The notes under the pieces are model-generated. The model was not told the origin of the DNA, ran no database searches, and worked only from the letters and a program-made list of their open reading frames with translations. The translations under genes were made by a program, and so were the position numbers. Positions 32,919 through 46,690 of a stretch of DNA of 64,000 bases are shown in pieces (position 1 is the stretch's first letter; every line of letters starts with the position of its first letter). Source of the DNA: Lathyrus oleraceus (Eukaryota; Streptophyta; Magnoliopsida; Fabales; Fabaceae); the NCBI RefSeq assembly GCF_024323335.1, contig NC_066585.1:537851769-537915768 (forward strand). The letters are read 5' to 3'.

Positions 32919-34686
32919 AAATTTTTCTTCTCCATCACCAAATTTTAGGTTTCTTCATCACTAAGAAACAAAGATAAAAAACTATAAATGAATGATTCAT
33001 ATTATATATAAATGGGTAACAACTGAAACTACATAATCAAGATCAATATTATTTATATTCGGCATATTCACATTGTATTATGGTATACTATATATAAATA
33101 AATTCTATAATTGTCTTATCCATAACCAAATTTTAGGTTTCTTCATCACTAAGTAACAAATTTAAAGGATTATAAATTAATGATTAATATTATATATAAA
33201 CGGTTAATAAGTGAAATTACGTAATAAAGCTCAATTATAATTGTATTTGTCATATTCACACTGTATTATGGTATATTATATGTAAAAAAAATTAATATTT
33301 TCTTCTCCATCACCAAATTTTATGTTTCTTCATCACTAAGCAACAAATTGAAAAAAAAATATAAATGAATGAATCATATTATATATAAATGGGTAACAAC
33401 TTAAATTACATAATCAAGATCAATATTATTTGTATTTGGCATATTCACATTGTATTATGGTATAAAATATGTAAATAAATTCAATAATTTTCTTCTCCGT
33501 CACCAAATTTTAGGTTTCTTCATCCCTAAGTAACAAAGTTAAAGTACTATAAATTAATGATTCATATTATATATAAATGGTTAATAAGTGAAATTACATA
33601 ATAAAACTCAATTTTATTTGTATTCGTCATATTCATATCGTATTATGGTATATTATATGAAAAAAAAATATTTTTCTTATCGATCACCAAATTTTAGGTT
33701 TCTTCATCACTAAGCAACAAATTGAAAAAACTATAAATGAATTATTCATATTATATATAAATGAGTAACAAGTGAAATTACATAATCAAGATCAATATTA
33801 TTTGTATTCGGCATATTCACATTGTATTATGGTATATTATATGTAAATAAATTCAATAATTTTCTTCTCCATCACCAAATTTTAGGTTTCTTCATCACTA
33901 AGTAACAAAGATAAAGGACTATAAATTAATTATTCATATTATATATAAATGGTTAACAACTGAAATTACATAATAAAACTCAATATTATTTGTATTCGTC
34001 ATATTCACATTATATTATGGTATATTATATGTAAAAAAGAATTTAATATTTTTTTCTCCATCACCAAATTTTAGGTTTCTTCATCACTAAGAAACAAAGT
34101 TAAAAAAACTATAAATGAATGATTCATATTATATATAAATAGGTAACAAGTGAATTTACATAATCAAGATCAACATTATTCGTATTCGGCATATTCACAT
34201 TGTATTATGGTATATTATATGTAAATAAATTCAATAATTTTCATCTCCATCACCAAATTTTAGGTTTCTTCTTCACTAAGTAACAAAGTTGAAGGACTAT
34301 AAATTAATTATTCATATTATATATAAATGGTTAATAAGTGAAATTACATAATATAACTCAATATTATTTGTATTCGCCATATTCACATTGTATTATGGTA
34401 TATTATATGTAAAAAAAACTCAATATTTTGCTTCTCCATCACCAAATTTTAGGTTTCTTCATCACTAAGAAACAAAGTTAAAAAACTATAAATGAATTAT
34501 TCATATTATATATAAATGGGTAACAACTGAAACTACATAATCAAGATCAATATTATTTATATTCGGCATATTCACATTGTATTATGGTATACTATATGTA
34601 AATAAATTCTATAATTGTCTTCTCCATCACCAAATTTTAGGTTTCTTCATCACTAAGTAACAAATTTAAAGGATTATAAATTAATG
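32919..34686. repeat. Satellite array 1 (about 188-bp monomer, 10 copies)
   Basis: The landmark 'ggtttcttcatcactaag' (with variants) recurs at 32948, 33136, 33323, 33513, 33697, 33885, 34074, 34263, 34452 and 34640. Two monomer types alternate: one with 'aaatgaatgattcat...aatcaagatc', the other with 'aaattaatgattcat...aataaa(g/a)ctc'. Monomers 9-10 resemble 1-2 most (shared 'ctataattgtctt'), suggesting an 8-mer order of about 1504 bp. Confidence 0.95.
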
Positions 34687-34848
34687 CACACTCCAAATCA
34701 ATTGCATGTATACGTCCAATTCACTTTGTTTACACCTGAATACTCATTTGGCATTGAATTTGGGCCCTCCATGCGCCTGTACAGGCCCATGCATGGAGGT
34801 CCTCTTCACTCATGCACATGATTTTCCCATGCTTCCACCTTGCCTTGC

Positions 34849-34856
34849 TATAAATA
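34849..34856 (+). promoter_or_regulatory. LTR TATA box (TATAAATA)
   Basis: 'gctataaatacatg' in the plus-strand Ogre LTR; probable core promoter of the element. Confidence 0.6.
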
Positions 34857-37800
34857 CATGAGCTCAGCTTCACTATTTTCCAACCTGAAGGCGCCTTAGA
34901 TGTTGCAGAATTGAATCCAAAACCATATATAAAGGAATTTCTCTCTTTCATTTCAAAATTTCAGATCCAATTTTCAACTTCATTGGTTGATTATTGGACT
35001 TAAAATTCCTTGGTCTTGCTTCATCTTCACCTCAAGAATACACTGCGATCAAGAGTTGTGAAGAATTGTGCTCCATAGATCTACATTTCAGAGGTGGATG
35101 TTCAAACTTTTTTTCTTCGAAACTCATTGATTCTTGCTTGTTTCTTGTGTTTATTGGTTTGGCTGAAGTCCTCTCATCAGAGGCATTTGAATTGTGCTTT
35201 TAATTTTGCAAAATCATCAAGTTCAGTTTGAACTCCATTATTTTCCTCTTCTGATTTCTCTTCCTATGGGGATCTAGAAGGAAAACCAATGGTACAGGGG
35301 TGATGTACATCACCCCAGCTTTCCAATGATATGAGGATCGCTTCATTTGGTTAAGTTTTCATGTCTGCAACTTTGGCCGGAAAATGCAAGCTCGCTGGAG
35401 AAGACGGTGGTGTACACCACCGTCTCTTTGCCAGATCAATTGTGAGCCCTTGGATCTGATCTCCAATTTATATCATAGCCATCAGATCTTATGACTTTAT
35501 TTAATGCCTCGTGTGTCTCAGTTGACTAAGGCATTTGGTAGGCGCGCGCTGATAGCCTTTGGATGTGCCAGCTCAATTAATGAGACTGGATCCAACGCGC
35601 CAGATATTTTCCCATTTTTCATTTTCTGATTTTATTTCTTTTATTTTATTTTATTTCCTTTTATTTCAAAAAATCATAACTCTCTCATTTCAATTCCAAA
35701 AAATATGAGACCAATTGCATTCTTTCCCTTTTAATTTCTAGTTTCTGAAAATGATTTTTAATATTTTTTATTTTATGATTTGATATTTTTTGTGAATTTT
35801 CTCTTTTCTGGTTATTTTTAATTCATTTTAAATAGTTTCCAATATTCAAAAAATACAAAAATATTTTCTTAACCTCTTTGAATGATGATAGATCTATGAA
35901 AAATATTCTCATCAATTTATTAATTGATTTGAGATTTATTTGAGATTTTAATTCAATTAGGTTATTTTTTATTCATTTTTAATTGATTAAAATCAGTTCC
36001 TGGTTTCTAAAAATGCTGAAATTTTTTGTCAAACTTTGTTTGACCTTGTTGAACTTAGGATGATCCATTTGGACTTTTCAAAGTTGATTTGAAATGGATT
36101 TGAAGTTTGACCTTTAACTGTTCATTTTAATTCATGTATTATTTTAATTTCCAAAAATACCAAAAATATTTTATTTGTTTCTTGACTTCTAAGTTTCATT
36201 TTGCTTCTGTTTACTAGTGTTTGACCTTGATTTCATCTATCTTTGGTCAATGTACTTTGATTATTTTTTTGAATTTCCATTAATGTACATTCTTATTCAT
36301 CTTCTTCTTCATCTTTTTTTTCTTTTGATCAATGAGTTAAAGATTGGTGGTTAGCCTTGATGTATAAGAGGTTTAACCTTCCTTCATCCAAATCTAATTC
36401 ATCTTGATCATAGATCAAGGGAATGGCTTTGCATTAAGGATAGGTTGCTTCTTGATCAAGCAAAGAACCTAAATCAATACAAGATCATTCTCATTTTCTT
36501 TTAGCATGGTAAGTTGTAGGAGCTTGGCTTACTAGTCAAGGTCTCTAACTTGTGTTTGTTGCCTATATTTTTATTGACCGGCCTCAGATAGGTGTGACTA
36601 CTACATTAGTCCACTTACGATTGCTTAACATAACGCTAAATTGCCTTATGGCACACTAACACTAACTATTGACCATTAACTTTTACTTCAAGTCATTTAA
36701 TTCTTGCAATTTACTTTATGCAATTTAATATCTTGTACATATTTCATTTGCTTTTGCCCTTTGCTCACTTGAGCTCATGTTTATATTAATGCAATTTGCC
36801 TTTTGCTCACTTGAGCACATAGTTGTGTATATACTATTGTGCTTGTGTTTTGTTTTGATTGTTGTGAACAAAATGCAAATGGACAAAAGGACTTAGACTT
36901 TAGGACATTCCCTATGCAAAAATGGAGTCAAAGAGCAACTAGGCCTCATGCCTTTAGCATGCTATAAAAGAAGAAATAATGTCAAAGAGCAACTAGGCCT
37001 CATGCCTTTAAAATGCTTAATCTTGAAGATGAACTTGAAAGGATCCTAATTTCTAAACTCCCTCTTGTCCATTCTTTGTTTGTATTATAGAACTTTTTGA
37101 TGTGTGTGTTCTTGTGCTAGGGATTCCAACATTGAGCCAAATTGAAGAGCCATTGTCATGAGCATCCAAAGTGAGAGATACAAAAGCCATTGGAAGATTC
37201 CTAGGAGCTTGATTGTTATGTGATTGATTGCTTGAGTACTTACTTATTTGCTTGCTTATTCCAAAGGATGGGAGCTACTTGGATCATCACTATGATCTCA
37301 AGAAGGGAACTCCATTTGTGGTTTTATTTCTCTTCCTTCATCTTTGTATGTTTAGGACTTAGCAATTCTTCTTCTTCCCTCCACTCTAACCCAAGCCAAA
37401 AATTTTGTGCAAACATTAACATTTGTTTTCAAAATTAGAAACCTAAGCATTATGCTTTTGATTTTCCAAACTTCTTTTCATAACACATATTTTGAATTGA
37501 ATCCTTAAGTCAACTTTGACCATACTTTGTAAGTACTTTTCATTGATAAATACAACTCACTCAATTTTCTTTGTGGTTTCAATGGCCACTTTTTGCCAAA
37601 GCTTTTCATAAACAATAGCTATTAGGTTTGAGTTATCCTTGAGGTTGATATAATACTCACCTATATCCTTAGTGATGGACAATGAGTCTTCCATGCTTAT
37701 TATAGGGTTAACCCCTCACTAGCGTGTTGAAGCTATCCTCACATGGTGGATTTGTGGTTTTAGGTTGAGTTTTCTCCCTTGGATAACAAAAGACCTTAAG

Positions 37801-37904
37801 GCTTTTGGACCAATCAATTCACCAACTTGTTTTGAGATTTTTACCCTGAACTACGAGGTTTTGATCCTAATCTTTTTAAGATGGTACGTAGGCAGTGGGT
37901 TTAT

Positions 37905-39312
37905 TGATCGGAAAAATAGCAAGTGTACTATTTTTACCGATGTAGTAATAAGGAGTTTTATTTCCAAGTATCGATCTCAGGGATTGCGTAGGAAATACTT
38001 ATTTTACTTTGATTCTATCAGAACAAAAAGATAATGATTTGGTTGTTTTTTTGGAATTGTAGCAATAAACACAAAAGACAGTAAAATATAATTGATTAAG
38101 ATAAAACATGCTAGGGTGAGTGGTTGATTTAACAAGTTATGAATTCAGTCAAGATTTCCTTAATACGCATGAAACATTCAATTACCTAACCTCAGAATGT
38201 TCTTCCTTAAGTCCTTAAGGAAGAAACTATTAAACTACCATTTTTTATCAAATGTCCATTCAATAAATACTTGGTTTTAATCATAAATAATATCGAGGTT
38301 TGCAGTGATTTACAAAAGTTACTAGTCCTAGATGATGCCATCATAAACCCAATTGTGTGAAAACCCTAACAATCACAATCCTGTTATTGAAAGTCATAGA
38401 TCAATTTGTATTTGTCCGATACAATAGCATAATAACATCACACAATTGAATTGAAATAAGTAACATGGTAATAAGGAAATCATTTGTTCAAATTCATAAC
38501 ATACGATCAAATCAGGACCACCCCCCTAACATAGGGGGGTTTAGCCTCTCATAGTATTCAACGAAATCATAGTATGAAAATTAAACATTACAAAGAACGA
38601 GGAGAGTTTGATCTTCAATGGTCGAAGCCTTTGAATCTCGCCGTCTTCAAATCCTCCGTAGTAGCTATCTTCTCAATGTAGTGTTTTCTTTCGTACGTCA
38701 AAAAAGTGTCTTCTCCTTTCTCTCCCAAGCCTTCTAATAGTTTCAGATGGATTTTCCCAAGCAAAAAGTCCAAACTACCCTTAATGAGCAGAATAGATCC
38801 ACATGACAAAAATTGAAGTTTCTAAGCCGCGCCCATCAACACGGGCCGTGTGGATTCACACGGGTGCCCGTGTGTGCTCTCCAAAATGAGTACTTTCAGA
38901 TCAAGCTACAGAGGCATCAACACGGGCCGTGTTCCTACACACGGGTGCCCGTGTTAACTCTCTATTTTTCCTCTCCAAGCTTGCTTTGCCTGACCAACAA
39001 CACGGGCAGTGTTGTTGCACACGGGGGCCCGTGTTGACCTGCTGTATCTTAATATTTTTGCCTTTCTGAGTATCCACAACTCCACTATTAGTTCTTTTAA
39101 ACCTGTGCAACGGCCTGTAATAATAACACTACCAAAACGAAGCATAAAAGAGACCTTTTTGACATAAACATGTAATAAAATGAAATGCAATAACAACCTA
39201 ACAAAACATGATAAATGACTCTGAAACAACTATAAACAAACACAAATCTTACCAAAGTGATGAAAATATGTCGGATTAATGGTGAGAATTCAATGGAAAT
39301 GGTGACCGATCA
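37905..39312 (-). mobile_element. 1.4-kb solo LTR inserted in the Ogre LTR
   Basis: It begins TGATCGG and ends CCGATCA (perfect 7-bp inverted ends) and is flanked by TTTAT at 37900-37904 and 39313-39317. Removing it and one TTTAT restores the Ogre LTR as seen at 16290-16320. There is no coding region. The minus strand is guessed because that reading places 'gctatttttccgatca' at the 3' end, as in plant LTRs followed by an Asp-type PBS; the orientation is uncertain. Confidence 0.88.
38840..39040. repeat. Three 80-bp units with GC-rich palindromes
   Basis: CACGGGCCGTG occurs at 38840 and 38921 and a variant at 39000. Each is followed 15-20 bp later by CACGGG(T/G)GCCCGTG. The units can form stable hairpins and stand out in AT-rich surroundings. 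Confidence 0.85.
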
Positions 39313-39667
39313 TTTATCCATTCAAACACAAAATTGTAAATAATTTGTACATTCTTTCTCTCATCTCCCCAATCATGTTTGCATAAACAATTTTTCACAA
39401 ATACCAACCTACCTTACAACAATTGTGAAAAGGGCTCCCTAGGAGTACCTAGGATGTTTTGGGTGCTTAAAACCTTCCCATTGCATAACCAACCCTCTTA
39501 CCCCGATCTCTGACATTTTTATTAGTTTTTGATTTGATAAAACATCTCGATTTTTGTTCGCTTTCTAACCTTTCCTTTGGATAAATAGAAGTGCGGTGGC
39601 GACTCGACTTGTATGATTTACTTTTGATTTAGTCAATAAATCTAAAGGTAACGAATACCCCACTACA

Positions 39668-40062
39668 ATATCAATAAATTTTCTTATGAAGAATTAATGA
39701 GTATTGATTAACCAAGTCAAGATAAGATGTCGTAATTATGTTTTGTGTAACTTAGTGCAAGGAAGGGAAGTCGCGGTTTCTGGGAGGAAAGTGACCAACT
39801 GATGTTGAGCGGTATATCAGAGGAATTAAGTGGGAGCAAGTTTACATGTTAATCCAATATCAGAATAAGATTATAATGGAAATCAAGAAGTTTCAAGAGT
39901 TATGAAAGAAGGAAATTTGTCAGCAAGACAAGTTAGAAGGATGAGTATGTCAGAAGTTTGGAATCAAAGAGAAGTTAAGTGTTGGTCTAAGACTTGATAC
40001 AAGGTTTGTTTGTTTGTTGAGTGAAGGAAATTCGGGGGCGAATTTCAATTTAAGGGGGGGGG
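39668..40062 (+). mobile_element. 3' interior end and PPT of a Ty3 chromovirus
   Basis: Matches the reverse complement of 6624-7260, including 'attcgggggcgaatttcaa' and a polypurine tract of nine G (40054-40062). The LTR that should follow appears only at 51556, after the inserted Ogre. Confidence 0.9.
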
Positions 40063-43000
40063 TGTCGCATTACACGAAAAACCGGCGGGAAACAAGAACA
40101 ACAGAGCCGCCACCGTGCGTTATTTATCCCAAAAGAGGGAAAGGAAACGCTCAGAGTAAACCTGGAAAAAGCATGGTCTCGCGACCAAAGAGAATGGGAT
40201 CGGGAGTCAGTTATGCGAAGGGAAGGTATTAGCACCCCCTACGCATCCGTCGTACTCGACGGGATCCACGCACAGTAGGGAGAGAAATGGTTGCTAAAAC
40301 ACTGCTCAAACACACACACACTGGCTGAAAGAGACACAAGAAAACAGACGAGACTGACTCGGCAGGATATCGCATCCTGGGCCTACTTAGTCTATCAGGC
40401 ATAGACATCAGAGTCAAAGTAGTTCGGACTGGGGAAGCGACACATGCTCGCTAGGATGTCGCATCCTATGCATACGTATCTCCTTTGGACGAAGGAGAAT
40501 CAGAGCATTCGTAGCTCGGCTGACACGCACACAAACAAAAGCAGGCAAAGGCAAACATGGAGCCTGAATGCCAATTACTGGACTTACATCAGCATCCGAA
40601 CCAAAACACACGCAAGAAGGCAAACATGGAGCCTGAATGCCAATCACTGGGCTTACATCAGCATCCGAACCAAGCAAACCCACACTGGAACCCGAACGCC
40701 ACTCGATGGACTTACATCAGCTTCCAAGCACACAACAACACAAAACAAAGACACAGGCGCCCGGAGAGATCTGCTCATCTCCTACCTACGTACCTCATCT
40801 GGTATGAGGATCAGGGCGACGTAGTTCCCCTACGAAGGGACACAAGGCTAGCCTAACCAGATAACAGAGGGAGACACAACTAGGGAGACTACGACTCGAG
40901 CCTAGCTGTTATCATGCAAGATTGTCCCTAAGTCAAGGTTTCTAGCTAACTTGCACAGGAAGCAAGCCTATCCTATTCAGCACAAGTAAACAGCAAATTA
41001 AGCATTCATAAGCAGCACACACTATATGCACACAAATGGGGCTCAATCAAAGGGTAAGACTGCAAGAGCAAGTCATCTGTACAGAGGTATGGTTAGCTCT
41101 TAACCTTGCCATTAAGGGGCTAAGGTGAAGCTGATGAAAGGGGAGTGAAGATAAGACTTCACAGCTCTTATCCCTGGTCAGGGAGAGCTTCAGACAAAGG
41201 AGCGTGGGTTCAGAAAGGAGGAACCCTTCTACACTCAAGACTCTGACACAACTGTACATGGTACAAGATCTTGGGTTACTGTCCTCAATGCGTCAACACA
41301 GTGGTGTGAGCAGAGGGACGACTCAACAGAATAGCGGGAGATAGATTGCATATCTCTTATATCCACCAATTGCCTCATAGAGGTCTTTACCTGCTTGGGG
41401 ACAAACATAAACAATCACAAACATTGCCTCTTAAGGAGGACTTCAGACAGTTGCCTGGCTAAATAACAAGCCAGGTCTTCCAGACTACATGAAGAAGAAG
41501 GTGCTATACCTCAATGCAAATGCTATACAAGCAAAGCAATGCAAGTTCTTAAGAGAACTGAGCAACTAAGGGTACCTGAAATCAATCAAATATAATAAGT
41601 ATACCAATCACAGAACTAAACAGCAAATGGTTCACAATTAGCTATACACAGACAAACACAATACAATGCACCAAAGTGCCAGTCATTAAGGTTCAAACTC
41701 AAGTATCAAACTCCTGCAAAATAAAAGTCAGAATTAGCTATACACAAGTCACAAATCAAGTCCAATGGGAGCACACCATCAAGCATAGGCCATTTGTGCT
41801 ATTAACCTGAAACACAACTCAAAAGTGAGATCACAAACCACTAGTCCAAGACTAGGGCCAAAATGAATTCAAAAATCCAAAACAGCAAGTGAAAAGTGAT
41901 CACAACCAAGATTAACCAAATACAAAGAGAATCCAATTGGTCTCACATCCAAACTATGCACTAATTTCATTTTATGCACAAATTAAGACAAAGTAAGCAA
42001 AGTTGAATCACATATGAGTGAACAGAATGACTTCAATCAAATAAATGTCAAAACAGCTCAATAAATTCCACAAAAATTCCATCTCAAATAGGACATATCC
42101 AATGAGCTACCTATCAAATTTCATAGCATTTGGACAAGTGGAAGTAGAGAAATTAAATTCAACATGTCATGGCATGCAAAAATCAACCTAAACTAGGTCA
42201 CAAAGTGTACACCAACTTCAATCATTGGTAAAACAGTGATATCACATTAGAAATGAATGGGACCAAAGCCAAATTAAAGCTATACATGTTAGGAAGCACT
42301 CCACCAAATTTCATATTCATAGGATAAGGGATGAGCATTTAACAATACATATAAATTTGCTACTCAAGAAACAATCCAAAATTGCTAAACAGCAATCAAA
42401 AATCCAAATCAATTAGAAAATGGATCAATTAAATCCATAAAAAATCAGGGTGAAACCTAACATATCCAAGTCATCTCATGCAAAAAATCAGGGCCATAGG
42501 CCTAGTACAAGCATGGAAAAATAATTCTTGAACTCAGCATAGCATAGTGTGACACATATCGTCACACTCAAAAAGAATATGTCATATCTATCAAACCAGA
42601 GATCCAAAAATTACAAATTATATACCAAAATCTCCAGGCATGAGTCAAGAATCATCATATGAAATTTCATTCAATTTGGAGCATGTATGATTATTTGGTG
42701 ATTAAAATGGTAAAACATATGAATAATGCACACATGTCAAAAATCATTAAGCCAATCCAAAATTTTACCAGGCACAACTTGCACTACTATGCCTAAAAAA
42801 TTCTAGAGAAAAAATGGGATCCAACAAAAAAAGTCCCAATTAATTTGGACTAATATTGGATTTTCTATGATTTTTAGAAGATTTGTTAATGATTGAAATA
42901 ATTATTTAAGGATTTAATGAATTAATTTAAATACGAGTGGCATTTCCGTAATAAACCTAGCCAAGGCCAAAACGCACAGTTTCGCTTTAATGTGTTGTCA

Positions 43001-44814
43001 CCGTGTGAATGGACGGTACTGGAGGGAAACATCTTTTTGAAATGCTACGGCGCTGGAGCGGATTGAACGCACGGGATTTTCCAGATTTTGAAGTTCTTCG
43101 TCGCGTTCATGTTCATCATCAACACCAGCTTCCGTCACGAGCATTTCTTCACCAAATCGCGCAAACTCTATACCGTTCTCTCCGTCTCTCAACGTAGGTT
43201 ACAGATATGTCCATGATTTTGGCTAAAGGTTATCACACACAAAGATCCGTTCGAGAATTGTTTTGATGCATAAACTTTAAATCACAAGATCTTGATGCAC
43301 AGTGGATGAAATTGCGTGGTTCAAACGCCGAAATGATCTATGTTCAACGCACTACAAGACGTATATAACAATTGCAATAATTAGAAGGTTCGAAAATCTC
43401 ACCTTCTTGAAGTACAGTGTGGAATCCTTGCTTGTTTTGATCCAAATCTTGAAAACAGATGAAGGATGATGATTATGAAGGTGATTGGTGAAGAACTCTT
43501 AGCTCAAAGATGCACGAGGAAGTGGATTTTCGCAGCTGCCATGGAAGAACTCAAGACTTGGACAGTGTGAATTTGCTCGGTTTTTGCCTCCAAATCCTTC
43601 AACAGAACTTCAACATCACCTGCATATGAAGATTCCAACAAGAACTTGCAAGAATAATGGTGAATTATTGAAGAATTGATCAAAAATGCTTATGTGAAAA
43701 TGGAGAAAAAGTGAGAGAATTTGTGAGATTTTTTGATTGGATCTGAAAAATGTGATTAGCCTCCTTTCAATTCTGTTAGGATTAGTCTTTTATATGTGCC
43801 CTTAATCCAACAATTAATCATGATTAACAATTTTTGATAATTAGCAAATGAAGCTTGAAAATGCATTTTGGCCTTTTTGCCCTTGGATGATTTGAAGCAA
43901 TGTAACAGTGCTTTTTCAATCCAAACAAGTCATAAATCTCATTTGGAAGCTCTTGGAATTGGTCCCATGTCAAAATTCCATGTACTTTGAAAGTTGGACC
44001 ATTTTGCCTTTGGTTTTTAATTAGTGCACTTCAAAAATGACCTTTTCATGTGAAGGCTTTTGGAAAAATGTGATGATGGATTATGAAAGTACACATCAAA
44101 TGTGGTTTGCTCAAAGAAAAACCATCCAATTTGGCCATTCCATGTGAAAGTTATGCCACTTTGAATTTGGGCATTTTTGGAAAATGAATGGACCATATCT
44201 TGCCAACCACACATGGGAATTTCAAGTTCTTGGACTTTTTGGAATGGTGAGATCAAGATCTTCAACTTTCATGTTGGACAAAATTCCATTTGAAGCTTGT
44301 ATGATGAAGTAATTTTGAGGAGAAAAACTTTCCATTTTGGGCAGCTGAAATTACAGGTCACCTGCTATTTTTGGAAACTTCTTGTCTGACCTCCAAATCT
44401 TCAACCTTGGTCTTTGATATGTCAAATGAGATTTATATGGACATGAATGAGGCCTTTCAAACCATCTCACACCTTCCAATCCATAAAATCAGGCACAGTT
44501 GATCACAGTTGACTTTCTAGGATTTCTGAAGAAATTCAGCTTGACTGATGACTTCTGAGCATCCAATCCTTGGCCAAACCACTTCAAAATGATCCTTAGA
44601 CCATGTGAACTTGATAAATCAACCATAGGGCTTTGTTCCAATGAAAATAGCACATGCTTGCTTGTTTGACTGATTCTCCTGACCAGTTGGACCTAATTTG
44701 TCAACTGAGCTTGCACTTGGGCAAATGGACAATGCAATGTTATGCAATAGACCATGTTATGTTAATGACCTAATATGAAATGAATGTACAAAATGTAGGG
44801 TGCAAATTTGAGGT
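40063..44814 (-). repeat. Ogre 3' LTR (about 4.75 kb)
   Basis: One end carries 'acagagccgccacc', the complement of the Ogre 'ggtggcggctctgt' region. The other end (44332-44814) is matched over 483 bp without length change by 51056-51538. The last few bases of the LTR start are lost at the UTR border. TATAAAA at 43788-43794 (minus) marks the core promoter. A three-unit repeat of 60-69 bp lies at 40553-40735. Open frames in this stretch are chance frames. Confidence 0.85.
43788..43794 (-). promoter_or_regulatory. Ogre LTR TATA box
   Basis: 'catataaaagac' on the minus strand; U3 would be about 1 kb and R-U5 about 3.7 kb. Confidence 0.55.
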
Positions 44815-44818
44815 CGAC

Positions 44819-45430
44819 GTTTATCGACACCAACGGAGAAGGAGAAAACTCGACCAGACGCCAACGGACGAAAGGGAGACTCAACGTTTATCGACACCAA
44901 CGGAGAAGGAGAAAACTCGACCAGACGCCAACGGACGAAAGGGAGACTCAACGTTTATCGACACCAACGGAGAAGGAGGAAACTCAACCAGACGCCAACG
45001 GACGAAAGGGAGACCACAACCGGACACCAAATAGGACGTCTACTGGGGATTCTGGCTGGGAAATCAACCAGACATTAATGAATGACTGGGAATAGGGTAT
45101 ACGATCAGACGTCATCGGACGAATGAGAAAAACTCGACGTTTATCGAAACCAACGGAGAGGTAAATCCACTTGGGGAAGGGTACAGCTAGACATCATAGG
45201 ACGAATAGGAAAAACTCGACGTTTATCGACACCAACGGAGAGGAGGACTCTGAGGGGAATCATCTAGATATCAGCGGATAACTAGGAAAAACTCGACGTT
45301 TATCGACACCAACGGAGAGGAGGAATCTTCTAGGGACGACCCTGCGGGGAAAGATATCAACTATACGCCAACGGACGCACAGGAAAAACTCGATGTTTAT
45401 CGACACCAACGGAGAGGAGTAAACTTCACT
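44819..45430. repeat. Ogre 3' UTR minisatellite 1 (67 bp)
   Basis: Units start with 'gtttatcgacaccaacgg' at 44819, 44886 and 44953 (67-bp period). The same core then recurs more loosely four more times up to 45430 with other spacers ('aaaaactcgacgtttatcg'). Confidence 0.9.
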
Positions 45431-45458
45431 AGGGAAGGGAGGACAATGTTACGAACAT

Positions 45459-45615
45459 CGAAAGATGATGTTTACTGACATCACAAGCAGACCAGACACT
45501 ACACATGACTGGGAAAGCACCGAAAGATGGTGTTTACCGACACCAAAGAAGACCAGACACTGCGCATGACTGGGAAATCACCGAAAGATGGTGTTTACCG
45601 ACACCAAAGAAGTAA
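45459..45615. repeat. Ogre 3' UTR minisatellite 2 (61-62 bp)
   Basis: Units begin 'cgaaagatg(g/a)tgttta' at 45459, 45521 and 45582; the third is cut short. Confidence 0.88.
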
Positions 45616-45829
45616 CACACGCGGGTGCTAACGGGATACTGACATCTACATGTCTGGGCAAGGCTAAACACTTGCAGGGGGTTTCACTGGGGACTAAGGT
45701 CACTACAGCGAGCAAACAGGAAGGAACACCAAGGATACCGGGTTGTAGGTATGAGACGGGTGACCGACCAAACGTGAATTGGTTTGTGTTCCAAAACACT
45801 CGACATCCTGAAGAGGGCTAGAAAAGCAG

Positions 45830-46690
45830 TCTTGTTAGAGGATGGACATTCGATTCCACAAGGAACACGAACCTTACTCGACTGGGGAGGACGACTTCGA
45901 CCCAAGAGCACATGAGACATATTATCTATAGCCGTCAAAACGTAGATAATATACTCGCATGGAAGATTATCCATAACCGGGTTGCAGGTTGTTAAATGGA
46001 TAAATCAACCGACATCATCCTGAAGAGAGCGAAAGCAAACTTGTTAAAGGATGGACATTCGATTCCGAACAACGGAATACGAATCTTACTCTTCTGGAGA
46101 AAACAATCAAAAGACTGACCAGAGAGTGCATGAGATATATTATCTATAGCCGTCAAAACATAGATAATACACTCGCAAGGAAGATTATCCATAACCGGGT
46201 TGCAGGTTGTTAGATGGACAAATCGACCGACATCATCCTGAAGCGAGCGAAAGCAAACTTGTTAAAGGATGGACATCCGTTTCCACGAGGAATACGAATC
46301 TTACTCTGCTGGAGAAAACAATCAAAAGACTGATCAGAGAGTGCATGAAATATATTATCTATAGCCGTCGAAACGTAGATAACATACTCGCATGGAAGAT
46401 TATCCATAACCGGATTGGAGGTTGTTAGATGGATAGATCGACCGACATCATCCTGAAGAGAGCAAAGGCAAACTTGTTAAAGGATGGACATTCGATTCCG
46501 AACAAAGGAATACGAATCTTACTCAACTGGGGAGGACGACTTCGACCCAAGAGCGCATGAGATACATTATCTATAGCCGTCGAAACGTAGATAACATACT
46601 CGCATGGAAGATTATCCATAACCGGGTTGTAGGTTGTTAAATGGATAAACGACCGAACAGAAAGGCATCGGGGTACCAGGACTAGGTATG
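45830..46690. repeat. Ogre 3' UTR tandem repeat 3 (about 215 bp, four copies)
   Basis: 'gatggacat(t/c)cg' recurs at 45841, 46050, 46268 and 46483 (steps 209, 218, 215). Each unit contains 'attatctatagccgtc' and 'gaagattatccataacc'. It is long enough and regular enough to resemble an early satellite. Confidence 0.92.

Larger units (their letters stand above)
34687..39667 (+). mobile_element. Ogre-type LTR, plus strand, 5' truncated
   Basis: Abuts satellite on the left and ends CCCCACTACA on the right. The last part matches 16045-16650, including 'tacgtaggca' and 'gtgcggtggcgactcg'. A TATA box at 34849-34856 leaves only about 160 bp of U3, against about 1 kb in the minus-strand Ogre LTR. Without the inserted 1.4-kb solo LTR about 3.57 kb remain. 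There is no interior, so it is a solo or broken LTR. A 54-bp direct repeat ('gtcaaagagcaactaggcc') lies at 36927 and 36981. No genes are seen. Confidence 0.8.

Noticed and set aside
34994..35203. 69-codon frame in the plus-strand Ogre LTR
   Set aside because: Short, no domain, lies in the untranslated R-U5 region after the LTR TATA box.
40444..40856. Plus-strand frames with repeated 'EPECQ' words
   Set aside because: A 60-69 bp tandem repeat inside the Ogre LTR, antisense to the element, without a known domain.
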